DNA of 64,000 bases, from NCBI GenBank assembly GCA_029263415.1, contig JAJCXN010000048.1, forward strand, positions 201,169 to 265,168. Reading direction: 5' to 3'. Of this stretch, positions 16,657-24,953 are shown in pieces. Under the pieces are notes generated by a model that searched no databases, was not told the origin of the DNA, and worked only from the letters and a program-made list of their open reading frames with translations. Position 1 is the first letter of the stretch; each line of letters opens with the position of its first letter. The position numbers and the translations under genes are program-made. Source of the stretch: Acidobacteriota bacterium (lineage in GTDB: Bacteria; Acidobacteriota; Thermoanaerobaculia; Multivoradales; Multivoraceae).

Positions 16657-19061
16657 GACGCTGCCTTCCCAACGCCGAACGGAGGACTCAAGCTTTGAGC
16701 GGGAGACGCAATTCTGCGCAGTCGGCGTGGGGCAAGCCAGCCCACCGCCGAAGGCAGCAGAAGCATCGTCGAGAGTACACAGGCGGCAACGCTCACCGAC
16801 ACCAAGAGACTCAGTTCTCGATTGGGCGGCACGGGCGACAGGAGAAGAACCGCAAAGCCCGCTATGACAACGAAGCCGTGGACCAAGATGACACCGCCGC
16901 AGCTGGTCGCACTATCGACGACTGCGGCTGCCACTTGGCACCCGCGTTGGCGCGCGAGACGGTAGCGCGCCAACCAGTGGAGCGAGAAGTCGATACCGAT
17001 ACCCAAGGCAATTGCGCAGAAGGTAGATGTTGCGACTCCGAGTGGGACACCCATCCATCCCATGAGCCCAAGGCTCCACAGAATAGCGACGGTCACCGGC
17101 GTAATTGCAAGGATTGCGGCGCCTAATTCTCCGAGCATCCACCACGCCACAACAAAGGTTAAGAGCAGAGCGACGACTAGGCTCCGAAGCAAGCTGCTCG
17201 TCACGTTGTCGACTAACAGCATTCCAAGATAGGCGTCACCCGAGTAGCGGACCGTGCCGAGGACCATAGTGCTCTGCTGCTCAAGGTAACCGTCGACTGC
17301 CGCAACGACCGCGGCGGTCTTCTTAAAATCCGCGGTTTCAAGAAAGACCCAGGTGTTGGATTCATACCGCGCATCGTCCACGTACGCTTGGAGGTTCTGT
17401 GCTCCGCCCGCCGACTCGAAAATGAGAGCCCATTCCTCCGCCTCCTTGGCACTCCTGGGGAGCCGTTCAGTTCCCTCGAGGACGCGGCCGATACCTTGCA
17501 GGATGTCAGTTACCGACAGGGTCGCCCCGACCTCCTCCATGCTCTCAAGCGCAGCCTCCAGCCCGTCGAGAGCAGCTAGGTACTGGGGTCCAAACACGCC
17601 GTCTTCAGCCGGAGTCTCGACTGTGAGATTGACCATATTGCTGCCGGAGAATGTCTCGTTGAAGCGAGTGTCGACACTGACAAGTTCGCTGCGCGCATTG
17701 AAGTTGGACAGCCAACTGTCTTGGACTTCAACCCAAAGAACTCCGGAGAACGTCGCTGCCGTAGTTAATAGAACCAGCGCTGGAGCCACCAAGGGCCGGC
17801 GAACCAGGCGCTCCGACAGCGAAGCCAGCCCGCTCACAACACGCTGCTGGATCCGACTGCTCCGTAGCGACCCATCGAATCGTAGGACGAGGAGCGCCGC
17901 GGGCACCACCAGCAGCGACGTAACAAGCGCGCAGGACACCCCGGCCGCCGTCAATAGGCCAAACGCGCGAAGCGGAGGGATGGGGGTTACGGCGAAAGCG
18001 AGAAATCCGGCACACGTGGTCCAGGTGGTGAAGGCCACCGGGGTGAGCAGCTCGACAATCGCTGCCTCCATATCTTGCGCCCGCGTGTGTGGCACTGAAC
18101 GTTGCCTACCCTCCGTTCGCTTCTCGAGAAATCGCTGTCCAATGTGGATCGAGTCGGCAACGCAGTAGGCGGTGAGAATGACCGGCAAAACAACAGTGAC
18201 AAGTGTCAACGGTTCGCCAACTAGCGCCATGATCCCCATCGTCCACGCGATCACCGTACCCGCCTCGGCAAGACCGACGACAACGATCGACAGGCGTCGA
18301 AACCAAAGCCAGAGGAACGCCGCCAGCACAAAGAGCGAGAGCGGAAGAAGGAGCTTCAAGTCGTCAAGAACGTGCCTTGCGAGCTGAACCTCGGCAAGGG
18401 CAGGCCCCAGCACCTGGATCTCAGTTGCCCCAGACTCACCGTGCGACACCAGCCGCTCGCGCTCGCGGTCCCGAAGTTCCATCACTCCTTGAACAACCTG
18501 GTCGCGTTCCGACGAGCTCTCGAGCGGAGCGTAGATGGCGAGCGCCGATGCATCGCGAGCGACCAAAAATCCCGCAAAGAGCGGGTCTGCCGATACCAGC
18601 CTCTGAACTTCGCGCGCATCAAAGAGGTCGATCGGTGGAGCCATGAGAGGCGGGGTCACTACCAGCCCGTCGTCGGACCAGCGGGGTGAGACGACCGTCG
18701 AAACGCTCTTGACCGCGGGACCGTCTATGCCGTCGAGCCACTGCACGTCGTCGCTCAGGCGGGCCACAACTTCCAGCACCTGCGGCGTGTACAAGGTTTC
18801 GGGACCGTCGGCAGCCACAGTGATGACAATCAGATCCCCGGACCCATAGCGTTGGGAGATCTCGTCTTGAACTTCGAGCGCTGGGTGCTCGGGGTCGAAC
18901 AGCAGCCGACCATCGGTTGCGAGTTGCAGGTTGAACAACGCGGGTAGCCACGCCGTGGTCAAGAGCAAGAAGCCGGCGACGGTCCACCGTGGATGGGCGA
19001 GTACCAAGCGCAAGGTCGCCATGAACCAGCGAGGGGGCCGCGAGGGTGATGTTCGCCTCAT
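16653..19061 (-). CDS. MMPL/RND-family exporter
   Basis: An 802-residue RND-superfamily transporter with the duplicated pattern: one TM (FLLLTTAWLPALF), a periplasmic loop, then six TMs, repeated. Sterol-sensing/MMPL-like TM blocks include LVGEPLTLVTVVLPVILTAYCVADSIHIGQRF and the second-half equivalent GVPLGVATSTFCAIALGIGIDFSLHWLARYR. The acidic residues of TM4 (D in CVADS and GIDFS) that couple proton movement in RND pumps are retained. The start is uncertain: ATG at 19061 is chosen, with ATG at 19022 and TTG at 19100 as alternatives. It likely exports a hydrophobic molecule from the inner membrane together with the following LolA-like protein. Confidence 0.88.
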   Translation of the reverse strand: MRRTSPSRPPRWFMATLRLVLAHPRWTVAGFLLLTTAWLPALFNLQLATDGRLLFDPEHPALEVQDEISQRYGSGDLIVITVAADGPETLYTPQVLEVVARLSDDVQWLDGIDGPAVKSVSTVVSPRWSDDGLVVTPPLMAPPIDLFDAREVQRLVSADPLFAGFLVARDASALAIYAPLESSSERDQVVQGVMELRDRERERLVSHGESGATEIQVLGPALAEVQLARHVLDDLKLLLPLSLFVLAAFLWLWFRRLSIVVVGLAEAGTVIAWTMGIMALVGEPLTLVTVVLPVILTAYCVADSIHIGQRFLEKRTEGRQRSVPHTRAQDMEAAIVELLTPVAFTTWTTCAGFLAFAVTPIPPLRAFGLLTAAGVSCALVTSLLVVPAALLVLRFDGSLRSSRIQQRVVSGLASLSERLVRRPLVAPALVLLTTAATFSGVLWVEVQDSWLSNFNARSELVSVDTRFNETFSGSNMVNLTVETPAEDGVFGPQYLAALDGLEAALESMEEVGATLSVTDILQGIGRVLEGTERLPRSAKEAEEWALIFESAGGAQNLQAYVDDARYESNTWVFLETADFKKTAAVVAAVDGYLEQQSTMVLGTVRYSGDAYLGMLLVDNVTSSLLRSLVVALLLTFVVAWWMLGELGAAILAITPVTVAILWSLGLMGWMGVPLGVATSTFCAIALGIGIDFSLHWLARYRLARQRGCQVAAAVVDSATSCGGVILVHGFVVIAGFAVLLLSPVPPNRELSLLVSVSVAACVLSTMLLLPSAVGWLAPRRLRRIASPAQSLSPPFGVGKAAS

Positions 19062-19109
19062 CTGAAGTATCTCACTACGATCTTGGGCACTGGCCTCCAA
19101 GGCAAAGGC

Positions 19110-21077
19110 CTAGAGGCTGCCTTCACTGAAGCGCAAACGTAGTACTCGATTGTGGAAAGTGTCCGCCACCAGAAGGCTCCCGTCTGGCTCGAAGGTGATT
19201 CCACGCGGCCGGCCCAATCCCTCGAGAACCGTCTCTGAACGACCGTCACGCCAGGCCACAACCCTGTTGTTCTTCGTGTCGCTGGCGTGGAGTGTTCCGT
19301 CCGGCGCCACCGCAACGTCCATCGGGTAGTTCAGGTCCGACGGTGCCACCCGGCGCATGATTCGACCACGGCTGTAGTAGACCGCGTTGCGAAAGCCATC
19401 GGCGAAGTAGACCCCATTCTCGGCTTCAGCAACGCCAAAGAAAACGATCACGCGCTTCGGCGGCACCGCACGCGAATCGAGCTTGAAGCCTTCGATGATG
19501 CCGGTGGCGAGATCAATGCGCCTCACCGACTGAGCGACGGCACTAGTCACCAGGAGTTGATGCTCCGCGCTCAGACTGAGGGCGTGAGGGTTCAACAGGG
19601 CGGCATCGACGGCACGACCACCATCACCTTCAACGCCCGCTAACCCGCTGCCTGCCAAGGTAGTGATCACCCCGCTTCGGGTATCAAGCGAGCGTACTCG
19701 ATGGTTGTAGTAGTCCGCGATCAAGAGCCGTCCGTCGTGAGTGGCCGCGAGTCCCGCTGGATGGTTCAACTGCGCTAGGACCCCGGGCACCTGGTCACCG
19801 TTGTAGCCGGGAACACCCGTGCCTGCCACGGTCCGGATCAGCCCGCTGTCCGCATCGATGACTCGCACACGATGTTGCATTGCATCGGAAACGTAAACCT
19901 CCCCCTTGGTGCCAACTGCCAAGCGTCCCGGATGCGAGAGCATCGCCTCAGTCGCATTGTCCCCGTCGCCGATGGCGCCGCCCCCAGCGATCACCTTTGG
20001 TCCTGCCTCGGAGAAGCGGAGGATGCGATGCATCAGAACGTCCGCGACCCACAGCGCTCCGTCCGCGCCAATCGCCAGAGAGCCCGGCGTCCAATTCAGT
20101 CCCTTACCGCTCACCGCGACCGTGTCGATGACCCCGCTCGCAAGATCAACTCGACTGACCCGAGAGTTGCCGACGTCCGCAAAGAGGAGCTTGCCTTCAC
20201 TATTGAAGACCAATCCATCGGGGGTCCCGATATCGGTTGCGTTGGCCAACGCCTGGGTTCGCCCCCCTCCCGCACGGCCAGTGCCCGCGACCACCGACAT
20301 CCGTTGCTCAGCGGGTTGCCACTTGCGAACCTGGTGCCCAAAAAATTCAGAGATGTAGAGGTTGCCAGACGCGTCTTCGACGGCACTGCGAATGCCACCT
20401 CTACTGAGCTCGGCCTCAGACAGTAGTCCAGTCCATACCTCTCGATTCCAGGCCCACACTTGTCCGGAGAGGCTGTCGGCAACCAGCAGACGACCGCCGA
20501 CCCAGCACAGTCCGACCAGTTGACCGAGTCCTGCTTCTGGCGCACCGATGTCGCGAATTCGGCCGCTCTTTAGTTCGAGTTCGAGTACACGATGCCCCAC
20601 GATCTCACCGACATAGAGACGACTTCGCTTCGTATCGAGGGCGATCGGACCTGGGGTCAACAGCGGGTGACTGGTGGCGATATCAACCAGCTTTCCTTCA
20701 ATCCTCCCGGTCCCGGCAACCGTCGAAATGACTCCTGTCTTCGCGGCAACGTGGCGCACACGATTGTGTCCAGTATCGGAAAAGTAGAGGTCTCCATTCT
20801 TGGCTAGCGCCAGGCCGCCGATGCCCGCGATCGTCGCCTCGGTCGCAGGCCCACCATCACCCACGTCGGTGCTTCCGGCAACGATCTCGATCGACCCGAG
20901 ATTACTCGTCTGAGCGACAGCTGCACCGCTGGCCCCGAAGCCAAAGATGCCAACGACGAGGACACAACGCCATCGTCGTAACGACCCGGCTAGGCGCCAT
21001 TCGAGGCAGCAAGATGTTCTGTTACCTCGGTATCTCGCTGACAGATGTCTCGCTGGCAGATGTCTCGGTCGCAACAT
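19110..21077 (-). CDS. Secreted NHL-repeat beta-propeller protein (1)
   Basis: A 655-residue protein with a long basic N-terminus leading into a hydrophobic signal (VLVVGIFGFGASGAAVAQ). At least ten NHL blades follow. The recurring unit has the forms GDLYFSDTGHNRVR and VAGTG.PGYNGD, then GRLLIADYYNHRVRSLDTRSG. It shares the unit with the four other NHL proteins of this operon but is shorter and more diverged, with degenerate early blades. NHL propellers bind proteins, glycans or nucleic acids; no catalytic residues are evident. The ATG overlaps the stop of the cytochrome c peroxidase gene (TGATG), showing coupling. Confidence 0.85.
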   Translation of the reverse strand: MLRPRHLPARHLSARYRGNRTSCCLEWRLAGSLRRWRCVLVVGIFGFGASGAAVAQTSNLGSIEIVAGSTDVGDGGPATEATIAGIGGLALAKNGDLYFSDTGHNRVRHVAAKTGVISTVAGTGRIEGKLVDIATSHPLLTPGPIALDTKRSRLYVGEIVGHRVLELELKSGRIRDIGAPEAGLGQLVGLCWVGGRLLVADSLSGQVWAWNREVWTGLLSEAELSRGGIRSAVEDASGNLYISEFFGHQVRKWQPAEQRMSVVAGTGRAGGGRTQALANATDIGTPDGLVFNSEGKLLFADVGNSRVSRVDLASGVIDTVAVSGKGLNWTPGSLAIGADGALWVADVLMHRILRFSEAGPKVIAGGGAIGDGDNATEAMLSHPGRLAVGTKGEVYVSDAMQHRVRVIDADSGLIRTVAGTGVPGYNGDQVPGVLAQLNHPAGLAATHDGRLLIADYYNHRVRSLDTRSGVITTLAGSGLAGVEGDGGRAVDAALLNPHALSLSAEHQLLVTSAVAQSVRRIDLATGIIEGFKLDSRAVPPKRVIVFFGVAEAENGVYFADGFRNAVYYSRGRIMRRVAPSDLNYPMDVAVAPDGTLHASDTKNNRVVAWRDGRSETVLEGLGRPRGITFEPDGSLLVADTFHNRVLRLRFSEGSL

Positions 21078-22123
21078 CAGGGCTCCACACCCGATTCAGT
21101 CCCTGCCACGCCGTTGGGTGCCGTTGTCAACACCCCCGACAGACTCTCTAGGAAGGCCACGAGATCAATGCGATCTTGGACGCTGAGTTTGATCTTCCCC
21201 AACTGCGAGTCCAAATAGCGGTTCGGGTAGCCTCCTCCCGCGTAGTGTTCGAGTACCTCAGCAAGCGTTGAGAAGCGCCCGTCATGCATGTAGGGAGCGG
21301 TTTGCGCGATCTGCCGCAGAGTCGGAGTTCGAAAGCGGCCGCGGTCCAGCTTGTCTCGAGTAACGAGATAGCGACCGAGGTCGGGCACAGCTTCGGTATC
21401 CCAGCCGATCCCCGTATTGTGCATACCAAAGTCGGTGAAGTAGAGATGGTCATCGTCGAAACGATGGCAGCTGATGCAATCTCCCTTCCCCTGGAACAGC
21501 TGCCACCCGCGTTGGGCCGAATCAGAAAGAGCGTCTCGCTGATCACAGAAGTAAAAGTGGTCGAACGGCGAAGCCCACGCGACCAATGTCCTTTGAAAGG
21601 CAGCGAGCGCAATGCTCACAAGATCGAATGAGATGGCCTGCTCTGCGAAGGCACGAGAAAACGCAGCACGGTACTCGCTGTCCTCGGATACCAGCCGCAC
21701 GACCTCGAGGCGGCGCATGTTCATCTCTTTAGGATGAGTTACCGGATAGCGCGCTTGGTCTTCAAGCGAGTCAGACCGTCCATCCCAGAAGAGAGTGCCG
21801 TAGTAGCCAACGTTCAGTAAGGTCGGTGTGTTGCGCATTCCGACGAGGTCGTCAACGCCGAGCGACCGTTCTCGCCCGTCGGTAAACGCGCGATCAGGCT
21901 GGTGACAGTCCGAACAGCTGATACGGCCATCGGACGAGAAGCGCCGATCAAAGAACAGCTTCCTGCCAACCTCGATGCGTGCCGTTGTCATGGTGTCTGC
22001 CAGTGGCATCTCGGGCGCTGCCGGGACGCAGCGCTCGGTTCCTAAGACCGGCCAGGCCGTACCAATCAAAACCGTCGACAGCAAGAAGCGGCTCCAGGTT
22101 CGAGCCCATGGATGACTTCGCAT
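21077..22123 (-). CDS. Di-haem cytochrome c peroxidase / MauG-like protein
   Basis: A 348-residue periplasmic protein with a signal peptide (FLLSTVLIGTAWPVLG) and two haem-binding CxxCH motifs at residues 70-74 (CSDCH) and 216-220 (CISCH), spaced as in the CCP/MauG family. Other family blocks are GRKLFFDRRFSSDGRISC, RNTPTLLNVGYYGTLFWDGR and RTPTLRQIAQTAPYMHDGRFSTLAEVLEHY. The last one contains a candidate distal methionine. Such proteins either reduce peroxide or oxidise a partner protein or substrate. In an operon of secreted proteins, post-translational or product oxidation is conceivable. The ATG at 22123 overlaps the preceding stop (TGATG). Confidence 0.9.
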   Translation of the reverse strand: MRSHPWARTWSRFLLSTVLIGTAWPVLGTERCVPAAPEMPLADTMTTARIEVGRKLFFDRRFSSDGRISCSDCHQPDRAFTDGRERSLGVDDLVGMRNTPTLLNVGYYGTLFWDGRSDSLEDQARYPVTHPKEMNMRRLEVVRLVSEDSEYRAAFSRAFAEQAISFDLVSIALAAFQRTLVAWASPFDHFYFCDQRDALSDSAQRGWQLFQGKGDCISCHRFDDDHLYFTDFGMHNTGIGWDTEAVPDLGRYLVTRDKLDRGRFRTPTLRQIAQTAPYMHDGRFSTLAEVLEHYAGGGYPNRYLDSQLGKIKLSVQDRIDLVAFLESLSGVLTTAPNGVAGTESGVEP

Positions 22124-23493
22124 CACCGTCCACCTCCTTGACCGGCGCTTCGCACTCCGCACAGTTCGCGTCGACCGCTCGCCGCCAGCACGGTCGTTAT
22201 GTCGCGGACTTCCAGCCAGTCTTTCTTCAACCCTAGGTCGCCGGCCAGCAGCTGTGCGAGGGCCTGTTCCCGGGCTGCTCGGCTCACTCGAGGTTCCACC
22301 CCCAGAAGAGCTAAAGCTGTGGCATACAACTCGCCTTGATTTTCATGATCGATCGCAAAGCGGCTGCGCAGCATGCGAACCGCAGTCACAAACTCCGACT
22401 CGGTAAGTGCTGTCGAAAACAGACCCTTGAGCTCGTCCAGAATTGCGCGATGTGCAGACGACGCGTCTTGAGTGCGACACGCAACTTCGATCGCGTAGCG
22501 GGCGCGGCCAAGATGCCGACAACGCGCCTCGACCGTATAGGCGAGGGCCTCTTCGAGCCGAAGGCGTCGGTGAAGGCGCGAGGACTGGCTAGACCCAAGC
22601 AGCTGCGCAACCGCCTCACAGGCAACGAGTGCAGATGCTGGCGGCTCGATCGCGGGCAGAGGAAACCCTAGAACCAGCTGGTCGAGAGGAAGCCCAGGAA
22701 AGCGTAGGCAGCGGACCATGCTGGAACGGTCACCGGCCGCGGGAACCGACGCCGATGCCGGCGACGATGCTGGCGCCGATACCTGCGCAGTGTGCTCGAG
22801 CGAGTCGCCGACAAACTGAGTCGCTAGCAGGTCTGCAACTGAGCGCCCGCCGGAGGCAACCGTCACGCCAACCACCGTGTTGTCTGGCCGGTAGTGGCGA
22901 CTGCGAAGCGCCGCCACAGCAGCCGCACGATCGCCACCGGCTCCGACGCTCTGAGCACGAACTTGTACTGCCCCTGTTCTCATCAGCGACTCCACCAGCT
23001 GGCCTGCCTGGAGGCGTGCATCACGAGCCTTGATGCGCTCGACGGCGCGGCCTCTCTCTCTCGCAGCGGCGAACGCTGCTGGATCTGGCGGTTGCCACAA
23101 CTGGCCGGGCAATAGCGCGAGGAAGTCGCGAAGTCGTGAGCGCGGCGCCACAAAGCGAAAGCTGGTTTCAAAACGGCCGACTCGGACCGTCGAGCTGCCA
23201 CCTACGAAGGCCAAGTACTCCTCGACGCTGACACCCTCGCTGGTCTGAGCAACCAAAACTGTTGCTGCAGAGAGCTCTGCGGCTTGCGACTGACCCGCTC
23301 CCTCGCTCTGCGTACCCACCCCAACGACCACCAAGACGCGGGCCAGCTGGTCATCACCAGGGCGCTCTTCGACCAACAATTCTACGCCGCCCTCCGAGCG
23401 CAAGGTGATCAACGGGTTGGACTCAGACGAACTCGCAGCGCCCAGATCAGCGACGAAAGTGAGAACCACAGCGCACGCAAGAGAGCACTTCAT
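22123..23493 (-). CDS. M16-family peptidase-like subunit lacking the zinc motif
   Basis: A 456-residue secreted M16 (pitrilysin/insulinase) homologue with a signal peptide (CSLACAVVLTFVADLGAAS). The HxxEH zinc-binding motif expected around residue 70 is absent; that region reads GVGTQSEGAGQSQAAELSAATVL. The C-terminal half keeps the fold signature, including LVLGFPLPAIEPPASALVACEAVAQLLGSSQSSRLHRRLRLEEALAYTVEA. It is therefore probably the non-catalytic partner of the adjacent M16 protein, as in two-subunit M16B peptidases. The ATG at 23493 overlaps the preceding stop (ATGA), favouring equimolar synthesis. Confidence 0.85.
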   Translation of the reverse strand: MKCSLACAVVLTFVADLGAASSSESNPLITLRSEGGVELLVEERPGDDQLARVLVVVGVGTQSEGAGQSQAAELSAATVLVAQTSEGVSVEEYLAFVGGSSTVRVGRFETSFRFVAPRSRLRDFLALLPGQLWQPPDPAAFAAARERGRAVERIKARDARLQAGQLVESLMRTGAVQVRAQSVGAGGDRAAAVAALRSRHYRPDNTVVGVTVASGGRSVADLLATQFVGDSLEHTAQVSAPASSPASASVPAAGDRSSMVRCLRFPGLPLDQLVLGFPLPAIEPPASALVACEAVAQLLGSSQSSRLHRRLRLEEALAYTVEARCRHLGRARYAIEVACRTQDASSAHRAILDELKGLFSTALTESEFVTAVRMLRSRFAIDHENQGELYATALALLGVEPRVSRAAREQALAQLLAGDLGLKKDWLEVRDITTVLAASGRRELCGVRSAGQGGGR

Positions 23494-24953
23494 TCGCCGG
23501 GCTCCTTGCCTGCCGACAAGGCGGCCCGAAGCGGGCCCGCCAACCAACGTTGCGCAGCGCGGCGGAGATCTGTCGTCGACAGCTCTGCCAAACGCTTTCT
23601 CCTGGTATCGGCCAGTCGCCAGTCGCCGTCGCGGACCTGACTCAGAGCGAGCGCAGCCGCAAGTTGTGACGGATCGTCGTAAATCAGTGCATGATGGATC
23701 CGTGTCCGCGAAAGCGCTCCTTCGAGCGCATCTTGGCCGAACTCATCAAAGCGATCGAGCGCTAGAGCTAGCGCTTGGGCGACAAAGCCTGGCGACACTT
23801 CGTGCTCACCGTCAGTCTGAGGGGAGACGACCACCTCGAGAGCCAACAAAGCGGAACGACCGCAATCGCGACGGATCGTAGTGCCAACGGTCATACGCGG
23901 TTGGTCAACTGCCGCTGATGTCAACAGCGGCGAGAAGCGATCGTTCTCGAACAATTGGGCAACGACCTCGAGCGCCGCGGCTTCGACACTGCCAGCCTGG
24001 GGGAGGCGAAAAGCGAGAACAAATGGATCCTTGTTCACAGCCCGCACTGGCAACACGAACGCAGCCGGCGTAGATCGAACGGTGTCGACACCGCAAGGCG
24101 GCAGGGATGGTCCTGCCACCACCTGGCCGAGAGTCCCTTCGACGAGGCGGGTAAGCGTAGCCCGGTCGAGATCTCCGACGACAGCCAACGTCATGTTACC
24201 TGGGCGGTATGCACGCGAAAATGCAGCGAGCGCCTGCGGGCGACCGATTGAAAGAACCTCCTCCACCACCCCAGAAACTGGGCGCAGAGGGGGATAACCG
24301 AGGACCGACGCAACGACATCGTGCGGCTGACGGCCGCTCCATGCACCATTGATCTCGCGCGCCACGATCTGCTGCTCGCGATAAAAATCGCGAAACAGCG
24401 GATGCGCAATCCGATCAGCCTCGAGCTCAAGCCATCGTCCAAGTTGGGTGCGCGGCAGCCGCGTAAAGAACTCGGTTCGGTCCTGCCAAGTCGCCGCGTT
24501 CAAGCCAACCGCACCAACCATCTCGAGCCGCGACGCGTAGGGTTCGCCGGCCTCTCGCAGGTTAGCTGCGGCCCTGAGGGCCTCTTCCAACGCCTGGTGG
24601 TGCTGGGCGCTACCCGCGCCCTCAGAAACCGCCACCACACGATCGAGATTGGCGAGTGCAGCGAGCTCGGCGGTCGGCTCGAGCGAGCCGACGTCGAGCG
24701 TTCCGGTCAGGCTCGCATGCTCCAGGAGATGCGCGAGGCCCGAACTCCCTTTGGGGTCGTCGGCTGCGCCGTAGCCAACTGTGAGATGGACGGCTAGAAG
24801 CTCCTGGCCTGGACGATATGCGTGGATCACCCATAGACCGTTGTCTAGTCGGAAAGCTCCACCTTGCGACGAGGGAGCAGCGCCCACAATGCCGGCTAGA
24901 GCCAGCAGACAGATCACGACGCGGCTGGCCCGCTGGCGCGTCACCTCAGCCAC
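23490..24953 (-). CDS. M16-family zinc metallopeptidase, catalytic subunit
   Basis: A 487-residue secreted M16 peptidase. After a signal segment (ASRVVICLLALAGIVGAAPS) the inverted zinc motif HxxEH is present as HLLEH at residues 75-79 in GSSGLAHLLEHASLTGT. A second-domain block is YRPGNMTLAVVGDLDRATLTRLVEGTLG. The likely start is GTG 24953, overlapping the upstream NHL gene by eight bases; GTG 24944 is a near alternative. It pairs with the zinc-motif-lacking subunit downstream. M16 pairs process peptides in the periplasm and mature some natural products. The substrate here is unknown; the neighbouring secreted propeller proteins are candidates. Confidence 0.87.
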   Translation of the reverse strand: MAEVTRQRASRVVICLLALAGIVGAAPSSQGGAFRLDNGLWVIHAYRPGQELLAVHLTVGYGAADDPKGSSGLAHLLEHASLTGTLDVGSLEPTAELAALANLDRVVAVSEGAGSAQHHQALEEALRAAANLREAGEPYASRLEMVGAVGLNAATWQDRTEFFTRLPRTQLGRWLELEADRIAHPLFRDFYREQQIVAREINGAWSGRQPHDVVASVLGYPPLRPVSGVVEEVLSIGRPQALAAFSRAYRPGNMTLAVVGDLDRATLTRLVEGTLGQVVAGPSLPPCGVDTVRSTPAAFVLPVRAVNKDPFVLAFRLPQAGSVEAAALEVVAQLFENDRFSPLLTSAAVDQPRMTVGTTIRRDCGRSALLALEVVVSPQTDGEHEVSPGFVAQALALALDRFDEFGQDALEGALSRTRIHHALIYDDPSQLAAALALSQVRDGDWRLADTRRKRLAELSTTDLRRAAQRWLAGPLRAALSAGKEPGE

